In this document: piece by piece, positions 41,290 to 54,166 of the stretch | Position numbering within the stretch: the stretch's first letter is position 1 | Layout of the letters: each line of letters begins with the position of its first letter | Assembly: GCA_015680625.1 (NCBI GenBank) | Contig: JAAAXW010000164.1 | Location: 28,154 to 92,153, forward strand | Reading direction: 5' to 3' | Length of the DNA stretch: 64,000 nucleotides | From: Mortierella hygrophila | Lineage: Eukaryota; Mortierellomycota; Mortierellomycetes; Mortierellales; Mortierellaceae | Translations under genes and position numbers: made by a program | Notes under the pieces: model-generated | Told to the model about the DNA's origin: nothing | Seen by the model: only the letters and a program-made list of their open reading frames with translations | The model's database searches: none

Positions 41290-42735
41290 ATGACAAGAAC
41301 ACATGCACTCGACATGCCAGAGATCCGAGAGGCCATCATCCAATTCCTCATCCCCTCCAGGAATGACCTCCTCTCATGTCTACTCCTCTCCCATCCCTGG
41401 AATGCCTCCGTCCAGCCCTGGCTCTGGAAACACCTTTACCTCTACAGCGAGCTCCAACCAACTCGAGTACCACGGACCAAGGCTCCGTTCCCTCAAGCCA
41501 ACCTCCAGAACCCTCCCGTTTCGTTACTTCAACAAAATGCGGTGTTTATTCGGCACCTACATGTCAAGGCACCTATCGACTCTAGCATCCTTGCTGTCCT
41601 CAATCAAAACTCCCTTAACAACAACATCAGCAACAATGGTAACGAGAACAGCACTGGAGACGTGGCGCCGTTCTTCTCGGCATTGCAGACACTGCACGTC
41701 CATGGATACTGCTGCGACGAGACAGTGATTGACCTCGAGATCCGGTTCGCTGCACAGTTGATTCGACACACCCTCCGCCAGACTACAACACTCAAAGAAC
41801 TCCACCTCACAAGTCTCCCTCCTAGCTCTGTCACCACCCTCTTACGTGCAGTTGACGAACATCCCTTCTCTTCCTTAGCACCACCAACAACAACAACAAC
41901 ATCCATACCACAGCACCCACTGGATCGCCTCCGCCTGACAGACCTAACCCTCCCATACAACCTCGCCGACCGCTCCCAGTTCTGGCAATGCTGCACCACC
42001 ATCCGCCGCCTCGAATTCGATAGCGTCAACTGCCTCGGCTACCCTTGCCCTCCCGACTTTACATTCCCAAGACTCGAACACCTCCAACTGACAAACATGT
42101 CCCTCCTCCCACCTTACGAACAACTCCAATTGATGAGCCAGTGCCCCAACCTAATTAGCCTCGACTGGGGCCCTTCCTCCTCTACCACCACCACCACTAT
42201 CTCCACCCCGCCTATCCTCTCCCCCGCAGAACTCTCTCAACGCATCGCCGCTATAACCTTATCCCCCATCTCAAACGTCCACACCTTGTACCTACGCGGC
42301 TCCCAGATCAACGACGCATCCATCGCAAAAGTTCTCTCGGGTTGTGAACCCCTAAAGAAACTCAACGTTCACGGGAGCGGGTTTTCACTTGAGTCGATCG
42401 ACATATTGGCTGCGAGGCATTTCGCTAGTCTTCAAGAGATCGATATGGGTGAATGTCCGTTTGTGACGAGTCCGATGGTCGAGTTGATTGTGGAGCAGTG
42501 TCCGCTGTTGGAGGTTCTGGTGGCACCGACCCTCAAAGTTGGTGATATCATGGCTAGCAGCACTTTGGTTGGTGAGGGAGAGACAGGGTGGGTGTGCAAG
42601 AATTTGAGGGTTTTGGAGGTCCAGATCGAGATTGAGACCACAAGACTGGATCTGGAACGGCCCTTTATCAACGCACGGTTAGCATCCATGAAAAAGTTGA
42701 CCTCCATCGGTCTTTTTCCTCGTCCTTATTCTTAA
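41290..42735 (+). CDS. F-box / LRR protein (481 aa)
   Basis: Starts MTRTHALDMPEIREAIIQFL. The F-box-like segment is residues 9-52 (LLSCLLLSHPWNASVQPWLW closes it), followed by an LRR-type array with segments such as LQTLHVHGYCC, LEHLQLTNMSLLPPYEQLQL, VHTLYLRGSQINDASIAKVL and LQEIDMGECPFVTSPMVELI, similar to the cysteine-containing LRR type. The two families in the array at 26-36 kb share little with it beyond this plan. No introns. Its stop lies only 43 bases from the stop of the convergent F-box/WD40 gene, so transcripts probably overlap. Likely SCF adaptor; target unknown. Confidence 0.82.
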   Translation: MTRTHALDMPEIREAIIQFLIPSRNDLLSCLLLSHPWNASVQPWLWKHLYLYSELQPTRVPRTKAPFPQANLQNPPVSLLQQNAVFIRHLHVKAPIDSSILAVLNQNSLNNNISNNGNENSTGDVAPFFSALQTLHVHGYCCDETVIDLEIRFAAQLIRHTLRQTTTLKELHLTSLPPSSVTTLLRAVDEHPFSSLAPPTTTTTSIPQHPLDRLRLTDLTLPYNLADRSQFWQCCTTIRRLEFDSVNCLGYPCPPDFTFPRLEHLQLTNMSLLPPYEQLQLMSQCPNLISLDWGPSSSTTTTTISTPPILSPAELSQRIAAITLSPISNVHTLYLRGSQINDASIAKVLSGCEPLKKLNVHGSGFSLESIDILAARHFASLQEIDMGECPFVTSPMVELIVEQCPLLEVLVAPTLKVGDIMASSTLVGEGETGWVCKNLRVLEVQIEIETTRLDLERPFINARLASMKKLTSIGLFPRPYS

Positions 42736-42778
42736 TACAGTGTGCACTATCATCCTTTTGACACATGTGAACACGGGT

Positions 42779-45700
42779 TTATTCTTGTGCTTGCTGTTTG
42801 ACCGAGAGCTGCTGCATAGACAAAAGAAAAGTAGGGTCAATCGAGGATGGCTGCTGCGGTTGTTGTTGTTGTTGAGTTGTTGGGTGACCCTGATGTTGTT
42901 TCTGTGGATAAGAGCGCCGGTTGGCTTCTTTCCGCGAAGCGGCAACAGCTGCAGCCTTCGCGCGGGCCATGGCACCCTCCTTGCGCCTCAAGAACTGCCT
43001 CTCATCCAACTTCCACCCAATCCACAGCTTGCCCGTCACCCTCGCCTGATGCAGATCCCTCAACACTGTCGGGTCCACTTGCTGCATCACCATATTATTG
43101 TGGATCCTATCGTTTGAATATCGGTCGTTATCGTCGTCATCATCTGCTGCCCGACCACCGCCATGAACGTCCTCATCGTCGTTGCTGTCGCTATAAATAT
43201 GGTCAGTGTCGTCGTCCAGGAAACCGTCGTCGTCTTCATCATGATCGTCCGCCAGGACAGTATTGGCGACTGTCCGATACTCGAGATCGTTCTGGTCCAT
43301 GATCATCGTCGACACATCTGGCGCCTCTTCATGGTATCCTTCCAGCCGCGATCCGCCAAAGTCCCAGCAGTAAACCCCCTCCAATCCCTCGCCGGATCGT
43401 TCACACAGCGTTACCACCAAAGTCGAATGGTCCGGGGTCACAGCGATGTCCAGTAACGTTAATGGTGCAGAGATGGGATGTTGAGGCGAAAGAGGAGACA
43501 CCGATGTATGGGTGTCTCTTCCAGCACGGCTGCTACTTGATGATCGACCACCTCCTCCACTTGTAAAGTCGTCAGACGCGTCCAGCTGGCGATGATTAGT
43601 CAATGTCGCAGAACGTGAAGGTGGCATTGTCCATCGACCGGAGTGCTGCGTCATGCTGATCATAGGAGAATAACTGGTGGTGCGAATGGCCTGTTTCTTG
43701 CCTCGCTGCTGGTCCTGCTCCTTCTGAGCTCGCGATTGTGGGTTGTTGAGGATCGAGGAAATATCCTTGGACTGTTGAAGGTGTCGCATGGGCAGCCGCG
43801 GTATGAGAGAATACAGTCGATGGCCTGTGCGCAAATCCCAGACATTGACACAGCAGCTCATGTACTCATCCGTCTCCATCGATCCTAAGCCCTGTTGTTG
43901 AGGATGGCGTAGCACGTCCGCGTCTTGTCCGTAGTGTTGTCCTCCTACATGTGCACCGTATGCATGATGTCCTTGAAAACCGAACCCTCCTTGTACGTGA
44001 TGATGCTGCTGAGGCTGTTGTTGATGGTGATCGTTACCCTGTCCAAGCTGGTTGAGCTGCCTGTGTGTCCCGCCTTGGTTCCAGGCTCCGCGACCACCCG
44101 TCAGCAGGAAGAAATCCGTCATGCACATTTTAGAGGGTTGGTATAGTCCCGGGATCTCATAGACAAGGCTTCCTGTTCCCAGCGAAAAGACCAGCACCGA
44201 TCCTGAAAATTCGGTCGAGCATGCAACAAGCGAGTCGCCTACGCAGATGTGTTCAATCCCAGATATCCAGTCATCCAAGCCATGAGGTGCTCTTGATGTC
44301 ATGTAGGAGGCAGTGTGAATAGTGCCGTGAGTCGAAGAAGAGGACCCTGGCGAAGGGTGAATGTCCCAAACACAGATGGTCGAGTCCTAATTATTCACAA
44401 AAAAAAAATAAAGAGAAGTTAGATATTTACGACAGTACGAAAAGGTTCCTAACAATTATTCTCGAATAGGATTTCCACACCTATCATGTTAAGGTCACAA
44501 TAGCTTACCACATTGCCACAGACAACAACTTTAGAGTTCATCCCAACACAAAGCACTCGACGGCGGGGTCCTGTCTGCCAATAGCGAATGCACTGCCGGC
44601 CTGGTTCTTGAATAGAGAGATCCCAAAGCCGAACAATGCCGTCCATATGACCAGTCACCAGGAACGAGTGCAGTGACGACGAGTAATGACAGAGGATATC
44701 GTTGGCGAGGTCGCTCAATGTTGGTTGTCCCGATGCCTGTGGTTGTGATGTGGATGACGAAGAATGTTCCTGGTCCGTCTCTAGTTCGGTGGTGATATCT
44801 GACTCGTCCACGCCATTGCCATCGGTTGTAGTTGCTGGAGGAGGTGTGGCCGTGCGGATAGCAAAGGAGACATTTTCGTGTCTCCTTGGATCCTGCATCA
44901 TGATGTTGGGGTTTGGTGGCTTTGCGTCTGATGTTGAAGCGATGCTGGTCCCGTTCGAAGAACTGAGCTGGTCGGGGGAGGACGACAAGGAACTCTTCTT
45001 TTCGCGATAATGAGGATTTGAACGCAGCAGCTGGATCCGAGATAACTCCGTCGCCTGCCCTTCTGCACCAGAATCAACAGGTATCTTGGCCAAACTCACA
45101 GCAGTCAAAGATGACCCCTCATGCTGAAGCCCAATCACTGCTACCGGTTTTCGCTTCTTCAGCAGTCTCTGGATGGCGACCTGTGCTGGTGTGCAGGGTG
45201 GCGGCAGGATGGCGTCTGCCCTTCCTGCTTCAGTCGTTGTTCTAGATCTAGCTTCAGAAGCGGTCCTTGTTCCAGGGTTCGATCCCGAGTCTAGTCCCAG
45301 TCCCAATCCAGATCGATCCGACAGTGCCCTTGTCGCCGAGGCTAGGGTTGTGAGGGAAGGCAGCATCAATGGGCAGTATCCTTTGGCTCTTCCCCGATAC
45401 CAGTTGCTTGTCATCTGATAGAGTGCCTTCCAGTCTTGCTCCTCAGGACAGCTGTAATCTTTGCACTGGAGGTTTCTCATGACGAATTCCTGGCTGTTGG
45501 ACATGTCGTCATCCGCCCGCCGTTTCCCTTTCCGGTCTAGACGCTGGAGGCAGGAGGCGCAATTGCCATATGAGAGAAGAGATATTTTTGTGTTGTTGTT
45601 GTCCATGCTGTTCGTCTCCTGTTGTGCCTCCCCCGTGCATTCGTTTTCTCCCAATGGTATTATTGATGTTATTGATGTGCCCTGAACATTGTTTGCAAGA

Positions 45701-46290
45701 AATTGATCAGCGCCTGACCCCTCGTTCAAGGGGGTGTGGTGTTCCTCTGAGATATTCTTCTGCATTCCTGTGTCTTCAGTCTGCTTTTGAAGGTTTGCCC
45801 AGCATGAGGCACAAATCGGGGTAAGTTCAGATCCTGTCCTGCTGGTCGTTTTTGGCGAGTGTGAATCTGGAAAGGACGGGAGTGCTGAGGAAGGAGATGG
45901 TGGTATATAAGATGTTGGGCTTCCTCTTTTCGCCAAAGCGTTTTGTTGTCCGTGGTTGTGACGAGGCCTACTACGAGGTCGAGGCTGTGGTCGCTGAGGA
46001 GGAGGGAAACAGGCGCGGAGGTCCTTGTCTTTAAGAAAGTCGAGTTTCCAGAGCCCCCGTGCGGCGGTGAAGGAGAAGTCGCGGAGGGCGAGGTGTCTCC
46101 AGATGTACTGGCGGTAGTCTCTTGCGAGGAGGTGCCATTGGCGACATGTGGAAGTTGCGGCGAGGAGGGTGTGATGGTCGAGGTGAATGAGGATGAGCAG
46201 GATAATCTCTGTTGGTAGACGGGCAGGTCGCCTTGTTATTGCTGTCTTGTCTTCAGGTATGACCATTGTTTCTGTGTCTGTTGATTCCAT
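42779..46290 (-). CDS. F-box / WD40 protein (1129 aa)
   Basis: Two exons, 44509-46290 and 42779-44386, join at VCGNV|DSTICVWD, which rebuilds a WD blade. The F-box is residues 24-68 (ARLPTEIILLILIHLDHHTL, then CRQWHLLARDYRQYIWRHL). A long disordered Ser/Gly/Arg region follows, and C-terminal WD repeats include FLVTGHMDGIVRLWDLS, TICVWDIHPSPG, VNVWDLRTGHRLYSLIP and DGVYCWDF-like units. A Gln/His-rich loop and an acidic Asp-rich stretch (DDHDEDDDGFLDDDTD) interrupt the propeller. The start could be the in-frame ATG at 46485 (65 more residues); 46290 is the ATG closest to the F-box. Role: SCF substrate receptor reading targets with the propeller; target unknown. Confidence 0.82.
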
Positions 46291-48349
46291 GGTAGGCAGT
46301 AGTGTGAGGTTGTACGCAGGAGTAAGTGATGAAGGAGGAAGCTGAATGGTAATGGCAGCGTGCAAGTCAGAGGGTGCCACAATGTCTGTCTGAAAGCAGT
46401 CCTGTGCCTCGTACAATTTCATTTGGACAAAGAACCAAGAGCGTGACTTTGAGAGAGAACGCGCGACGACAGAATCTCGTGTCATCTTATACTCGCTCGT
46501 TTCTCTCGTCTTTTCCTTTGCTTTCTCTCTCTCGAAAAGAATATTGTGTTCGATAGTATCGATAAAACATTGCAAACAGAAAGATAAAAGACGGGATGTA
46601 GCCACTGTCTCGAGAAAAAAAATCCTGCAAGTACCGCAAACAAAGGGGGTTGTTCTCAGTCCGCCGGACTCAGGCCGTACTCTGGGCAATGCAGCCGCTG
46701 ATTGCTGTCACCCAAACCGAACAGCATGCGGACTTTGCTGTCGGTCGCGGCGATGACGGGCTGCTTCTGCGACTGTGTCGCACACAAGGCTCAACAGGTC
46801 CACATAGAACCAGACCCCTCTGCGGACCATGCCCGAGTCAATCAGGCTCAGACTGCCTCTGAGATTCAAGTCCCCGACTCCTGATACGGGGTCTTTTTTA
46901 CTGCTGCAAGAACAAGAGAGGACTTGCTGCCCCATTGCGATCTGGGGTCGCTGGATGGACGGGCACAGATTTTAAAAGATGAGCCACTTGAGTTAGGCAC
47001 TGGAATCCGGACTGTGCAGGCGTTCTTGGACTGCCCTTCAGATCTGGACCGACCCCAAACATGCAGCAAAGCATTCAAAATTGTGAAAATCATTCTCTCG
47101 CCCTGTTGATACGCAATTTATACACACACATACATTCCTTCTCACACACACTCTCTCACTATCCCCATCCGCTTCAACATCGGCCCATCTGGTTGGACCA
47201 TGTACGCCTATCGTGGTATGTGCCCACTCTCCGACCATCTCATGGATTGCTGTGTGGATGTTGTGGATTACGACTGGTACACCCATCTGTAAGCTCATCC
47301 GAGAGCTCTTCCTGAATAAAGCACCCGAGTCCAAGCATGTTTTAGCTTTTGAGGTTACTTTTCTACCCAGCATCCTTCCGTTGTAGCCATCTTTTCTGGC
47401 GAGAGTATCGATTGCCCTAAAAAGGGTCAACCTATTGAGAAAAATGTTCCCAAGAAAAAGAAGGTCTTGCTCTTTTCAATGATAATCTCCGACGCGCTTT
47501 CTACACATCAAACGATAACTATGCCACATGGCAAAACTGGATCTCTGCTACACCAACAAAACAGCAACGGATAGTAACAAGAGCTACCACCCAAACCATC
47601 TAACCCTTGCTTGACTTGTCAAATTACCCCCCTCTTTGATTGGGCGGGTCAACTCTTTGTCAGTCATGAGCGTCTTTGCAAGTGGACAATAAAACAAGCA
47701 TTGTAGTCTGTGCGAATGGAAAGCACAAACAGCTTAACCTCTTATCCTTGCCAGTTCTATGCGAGAGTAGAAGTGAAGGATGAACAATTAGAAATCAACA
47801 ATTCCCTTTAGTCTCCACTACATGAGTAGCCACCCCTCCTTCTTATGAATAACTAGCATGAAAAAAAGGTAAGTCGAGTAAACATCAACAAACAAACACC
47901 ATGGATAAGATACCATTTGTTTTGTCTACTTGTTCCTGTTTACAAAAATGATGCATGGATGGAACCCAAGGTCAATGCCAGGTGTGCCCGTTCGACGCCA
48001 AACAAAAAAGCGATATGAGCCAAGTTCGAGTAGCACACGGTCAGGCAAGCAAAAGCAAACAAACAGAGAGCGCCCATTCACAAAAGAGCCACATGAACAA
48101 ACAGACACCCTCAATCCATGCAATCATTCATGGCTGAGATGATGGGCCAGAACTCTTATTCTTTCCATTCTGGAGTCATTGAACAGTACTGCTATCCCCA
48201 TGAATGACAACATTCCATGTCTTGAGCCCTGTGCCCTTGATTATTCACTTTGGTATCTTCCAACTGTGTTTGTTGTGAGGACTTCCTCTCACTTTCTTAA
48301 CGACTAGCTTAGCATTGAGTATCAAGAGTCCTTTCTTCTACTTCGCGCC

Positions 48350-48391
<42 letters not shown>

Positions 48392-48831
48392 GCAGTAACA
48401 ACAATAGACAATGGCCATTGACCCTAAACAAACAAAAGCGGTTGAATTCTCTGCAATCGAAGTACTCTTCTCCTTCCTCCCTCATTACCGATTGCAGTCC
48501 AACCAGAGACGAGCATTCTTGTTTATCTTCCTCACCAAGAAAGAATTCCCTAAACAACAAAAAAGCGCTTAAAGAGAGTGAGCTTCCTCAATCCCTTTCT
48601 GATTTTTTTTCTCCACTCCTTTTTCCCTCGTCCCTCAGAACACACTTCGCCCACCTCCATCCTTGATACTCCCCTCCCTGTACACGTCTGCCCCTGACGA
48701 CTCTTAATCCCCTTCTTCCTTTCCTTTCTCCTTCATCTTTCTCCACATCCCAACAAAGAGCAACTAATTATTGTTTCCTTCTTCCTATATACCCTCCTCC
48801 AAGTCCATCAAGTTAACCTCCGACAACCAGT
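46291..48831. other. Long divergent intergenic stretch
   Basis: 2.5 kb between the F-box/WD40 gene (-) and ATG22 (+). It must hold both promoters. The minus strand stays open to 46689 in the F-box frame, probably as leader. A minus-strand frame at 47038-47430 is not convincingly coding. A (CAA)n microsatellite lies at 48351-48391, and the last 200 bases before 48832 are T/C-rich leader. No RNA gene was recognised. Confidence 0.45.
48351..48391. repeat. (CAA)n microsatellite
   Basis: About 13-14 perfect CAA units, noncoding, about 450 bases upstream of ATG22. Confidence 0.9.
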
Positions 48832-50549
48832 ATGACAACGACAGCCACAGCATACACAAAGACACAGGACCAAGAGTTTCCACAGTCCCGAATAGACCGC
48901 CTCCGTCGCCGCCTCTTCCACAATGACCCGAACGACGACCTAACCCTCCAACCCCACATTGACGAAAAGCTCACCAAGAAATCCGAACTATGGTCTTTCT
49001 TCCTCTTCGGATTCGGTCTCTACTCCTGGGCAAACTCTTGTGCCTCTCTCCTCCTCCCCATCCTCGTCCAAGGAATCGCCAGGAATGCCTCACATCTCGA
49101 GTCAGATCCTTCGGTCCCCTGTCCGGAGGATGACCCTGTGAATGATCGATGTTTAGTCCCTTTTGGGTGGATCCAAGTCACGCCAACGTCGTTTGTGCTT
49201 TTGACGAACGTGGTGACCGTTTGGTGTACGATTGTGTTGACGTTGGGGATTTCTGCGCTCGCGGATCATGGACGGGTGTCGAAGCGGATTATGTTGTGCA
49301 CTTCGACTGCGTTATGTGTGATTGCTTGTTTTATCTTTTTGGGCGCTCTTAAGCCTTCCATTTGGTGGCTCTCTGCCGTCCTCTTCGTCTTCAGTAAGTT
49401 TTTTTTTTTTTTTGCGCTTGGTTGTTTTTTCTCGTTGTTCATGTGCTTTGTGGGTATTTACCGATCGAAAAGCTGAACAAATATAACATGCACCCCTAAC
49501 CTTAAAAACTTTACTCGCATTTGTCTTTTTCCCATCGACACAACCTTCGAACAACAATAAAAAGCGGGAATCGTGAACGGCTCAACACAAAACTTTTACG
49601 ACGCCCACATCTCCATCTTAACTCGCTACCACCCAGATATCGTCCGCATTCAACTCCAGGAAGGCGAAGCATCCGAAGCCTACATCGACGCCAAAACTAA
49701 AGTCCAAACCTTCCTCTCGGGCGGTTCCTCAGCTGCCGGATACGCAGGCGGGTTGCTGCTGACAATCATCTGCGCAATCATGCTCCTCACGATCAACGAA
49801 GATCTCGTCACTGTTGGGTACTGTATCATCGTCGCCGGTGTTTATATTTTTATTTTCGTCTGCATTTACGCCAAGTATGCAGTTCAACGGACTTTCCCTC
49901 CACTTCCTGCGGGTTCACATTGGGCGACGTATGGATATGTCCGGATCGGGAAGACAATCTCCAAGGTGCGTCGTCTTAAGACTTTGTTCTATTTCCTCTG
50001 CACATGGTTCATTCTCGGTGACGGTCTGGCCGCATCCTCGAGCATGGCTATCCTCATTGCCCAGGACCAACTCAAACTCGAGTCCTCGTCCATGATCATC
50101 GCCGCCCTCATCCAAATGATCGCCGCAGGCCTCGGAATGATATTCTGGATCCGTCTCCAGAACCATCATGGCGTTTCACCTCTAAAAATCGTCATCTTCA
50201 ACACCGTCGCCTTTGGTCTCCTCCCCTGCTACTGTCTCCTGGGACTCATCGAGGGTTGCCCAATTGGTCTCAAACATGAGTGGGAGTTATACATGCTTGC
50301 TGCGTTTTTTGGTATCTTTTCGGGCGCCATTTATTCCTCCTGCCGTGTGGTCTTTGCGCAATTTATTCCGTTCGGACACGAGAACGAGTTGTTTGCGTTG
50401 TACGAGATGTCGAGTGTCAGCTCTTCGTGGATTGCTCCTCTTGTTTGCACGGCCATTATTCAGAGCTCGAGTGTGAGACATACTTGGTGGTTCTTGGCCA
50501 CCCAGTTTTTCATCCCCGCCGTCCTCCTCCTCTTCGTCAACGGTAAGCC

Positions 50550-50586
<37 letters not shown>

Positions 50587-50810
50587 TTTAATCCATAGCA
50601 GTTGCGATTTTTCAATCATTAAAATACTAACCGTCTACCTTTTCCCTAACCCTTTGAAAAATAGTTGAGAAGGGACGCGCAGAAGGAATTGAGTTCTACA
50701 AGCAGGAACAGGAACGGAAAAAGTTGAAGGTCGCTGGAGCTCAAACAGAAGAGGCTGGATCTGGATCTGTCGAGGACGAAGAACGCAATATCATCAAAAA
50801 TGCCGCCTAA
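48832..50810 (+). CDS. ATG22: Vacuolar amino-acid effluxer Atg22 (561 aa)
   Basis: Atg22 exports amino acids from the vacuole after autophagic breakdown. Three exons, 48832-49393, 49565-50542 and 50665-50810, join in frame. The family N-terminus is visible: ELWSFFLFGFGLYSWANSCA in TM1, followed by a luminal loop with PCPEDDPVNDRCLVPFGWIQ. About 12 membrane helices are predicted in MFS style, including SGGSSAAGYAGGLLLTIICA, LFYFLCTWFILGDGLAASSS and GIFSGAIYSSCRVVFAQFIP. A short basic/acidic C-terminal tail ends NIIKNAA. Intron 1 ends in an A-rich acceptor (AATAAAAAG). Intron 2 begins with a CT microsatellite. It is convergent with the GH89 gene, stops 217 bases apart. AATAAA at 50922. Family call is confident. 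Confidence 0.93.
50553..50584. repeat. (CT)16 microsatellite in ATG22 intron 2
   Basis: Perfect CT run just after the donor of intron 2 (50543-50664). Confidence 0.9.
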
Positions 50811-50921
50811 ACACCCTCACACACATACACACACAAAAACATACCCTTTCCTCCCTTGTCAACTATACCAACCCCCCCCCACCTCTCGTTTACTTCTTAA
50901 AGTCGCGCTTCCCCGTAATTA

Positions 50922-50927
50922 AATAAA
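50922..50927 (+). terminator. Polyadenylation signal AATAAA
   Basis: Exact AATAAA 112 bases after the ATG22 stop. Confidence 0.55.
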
Positions 50928-51026
50928 CCTCGTAATCATTCATCCAAAAGGGCCGATTTTGCTTCCTGCATGTAAATTATTATTATTATTATTAATACAC
51001 ATTTTTTTTTTACCTCTCGCTCAATG

Positions 51027-54000
51027 CTAAACACCATTCTCGACAACTTTGGCATCTCCAGCAAGACGCATAGCAATCAACCCCCACCGATCCACCAAAT
51101 CCTGCGCCACAAGAACACTATCCTCTACGGCTTCCATCGGATACTTCTTCGTCGCCGCCACCAGCTGTTCACTCGCCGGCCTCCCCACTAAATCATCTTC
51201 AAAACACCCACCCAAACAAGTCGTCTCACCAACCCACGCAATCTCATCTACCAATGACTCTCCCAAATACCTCGTCTGATTCAGTTCACTCCCCGTCTCG
51301 ACTGCAGAGACGAGGTGGTCGACAAAGGTGCGCCAACGCGGGTAATAAAACTCCTTCACGAGACCACCCCACCCCTTGGAGGCATAGTTTGCCAAGGTAC
51401 CTTGTCCATAGGGTCCCCACCATGTGACCTGGTTCCGGGCACTGTACTCAAGGTAGTCTCGGTACTTGTTCATCGACGTTGGGCTGGATCCGGTAGCGGT
51501 CGACGATATGTTATTGTTGGTTGCGGTTTTGGCAGACAGACGGGCATCGTGGATCCAAGGGCCGACCATGAAATGGGTGTGGGTTGAGAGGAGACGGTCG
51601 GTGTCGAGGATCACGCTCAGGACGTGTTGTCCCCAGGCACGCGTTCGATCCAGGTCCTTGGCATTGTAGGCATCGACTAGCTCTCGGTGGAGCCCAGGAA
51701 GCACTATACCAACGAGAACCTCACGCGTCACATCCACCAAGTCGTACTGGAAACTGGACACCTTCAGTGGGAGCTCAGACTCCGTAGGCAAAGTAGATTC
51801 CGACTCTGCTCTGGGCTCAACAGCATCTCGGCGACGAACACCACCACCACTACCACCACCGTCAGACAGAGAATCGGGCCGCCCAAGAGTATGCTCATAC
51901 GCATCCTTGAGCCAGTCCGAGAAAGACTCCCACATGGACGATGACGACGACGAAGGGATCTCCGAGGCATGCCCATTAGCCGCCGAGATAACAGCCTCAA
52001 TCGAATCCTGGATCACACTATGCCGACGCCGTCTCTTCTTGGACACCTCCGTCTCGGTCGCACCTACCAACTGTCTCCATGCTCCTACTACCTTTGGCTG
52101 ATCATACCACATGACCGTCCTCATGAACCCTCCCTTGACCATGTCAAGCGTGGGCGCGTTGTCAAGAAACGTCTTGGACTGCGAATCTTGTTTGGTCCTG
52201 CAATCCCAAACCGTCTTACTGAGCATCGTCCAAGCCTCCAACATGGCAGTTGTAGTCTGAAGGGGTCCGTAGCGTCGCTTAAGGTACTCTTCCAAATGCA
52301 CTTGTCCATCAAGTCCTTGTTGTTTCAACTCGTATGTTCCAGGTCTGGGTGCCGGAGTGTTAAATGCGGAGGGTAAAGTTGCTTCGATAGATTGCCAGGG
52401 AAGGTCGAGGACAAGTTGGTAGAGATACTCGTTGTTGTTGATGCCTTCCATCGTGATGCCCATACCGCGCATGGACTTGGCGGGTTGTTGGTATGCCTTG
52501 AATGGCTCTGTCAAAAGTGTCGGTAGCGTCCCATACAGCCCTTGTCCACCGCCAAAGTTGTTCAACCTTGTAAAACATGATACAACATGGAGTGTTAGAA
52601 AGTGGTGCTTGTGCCCAAAAAAAATTAACGAGTAGAAAAATCAGAGGTTCGCTTACATGCTCCAGCCCCAGTCGGTGCCAAAAAATCCATCAGTATGGTC
52701 CCACACAGGAATCACATCCGAATACAGATCAATCATAAAGACATCCCGTCCATCATTAACCTCCTTGATCCCGTCAAAGAACGCCTTGTTCTGTGGTGGT
52801 TGCCAAGGATAATCATGGACTAAAAACCAACCTTGCATCGTCCAGACAGACTTGGGGTCCGCGGCCTTCATCGCCTTCATCACTCCTGCCGTGATAGCCT
52901 GAATACATGCCGGATCCGTGCAAGAGGGCTGCATCTCATTGTAGAGGTCCAAAAGATAATAGTTTTGGAGAGCACCACTGTCCAGATCGATCCCTTTGTC
53001 CTTGTACATTGACCGTTGAAGTTGGATGAACTGTTGAGAGAGGGTGGTGAAGAGGGGTTCTGTGGGCAGGATGGTTGTGACTCTGGAGAACATTCCCATC
53101 TCATTCCAGTCGGACGCGAAAACAAACTTGCTGTCGGGGTATTTCTCGGGGAGCTTGCGAGGGACAAATCCTTGGAACGAGGGCATGATAGGCGTAATAT
53201 TGAACGCCTGCATCCTCTGCATGATCCTAGAAGAAGTAACATAACGTCAATTAAATGAATTCCTTGAACACGCACATTTCCAGCTGTAATGTACATAATC
53301 CCCTGAGGCACTTACTGTCCTTGCAACTCCCACTGACTCTCGATCCAATCGTTATTAAAAGTAGTGTTCTCCTGAAGAGCCCATGCGCCTTGGATGTTGC
53401 CCATACGCTGCCAGGGCATGAATGCAGGTCCTCCCAAAAAGTCGCTAATGTCGTCGTTCGAAAGTCCCTGGTTCTCGTAAAACTTTCGCACCACATGCTC
53501 CTGTCCGACCATCGCCAGCGCCATGTTGATCCCATTCAACATCATCCAGTCTAAGTATTTTAGGATCAAGAAGGACGTTAAGAGTCTCGTTCAAACAATT
53601 TGTCTCGGTAAAATGATGAAGACATCTAAGGCATCCCCTACATACCAAGCTCTCTTTGCCAGCGGTTCCAGTCCCAGAATGCAAACGAGTATCCAAAAGT
53701 AACAACGTTCATGTAATACCGCCACGGAACAAAACTGGCTCGCACAATCCCATCGACTCCAGCATCGGAAGGGATCAAAGGCGGCACTGCAGGTAATTGA
53801 TCAAACCGATCGCCGCTCCAGGTCATCTCGACTTTGCAAACATGCTTCAGATAGTGGTTCAATCCTGCTCCCAACGCCGACTGAGTGGCTCCCTCGATTG
53901 TTACAGCTCTTCCTTCTGCGCCTGCTGAGTTGTTGCTGTTGTTGTTGGTGTTGAAGAGGCGGAAGGTATCATATATGTTGGTCGCAGAGTTGGTCGTCAA

Positions 54001-54120
54001 TCCTGGTCGAAGCGTGAACAGGAAATGCGTATGATACGCCTTTGGTAACAACCGCTTCACCAGTTCTTCCAATGGGGCCACGAAAGTTGCGTCATGGGTC
54101 GATGGCAAGTCTAATGCCGG

Positions 54121-54166
<46 letters not shown>

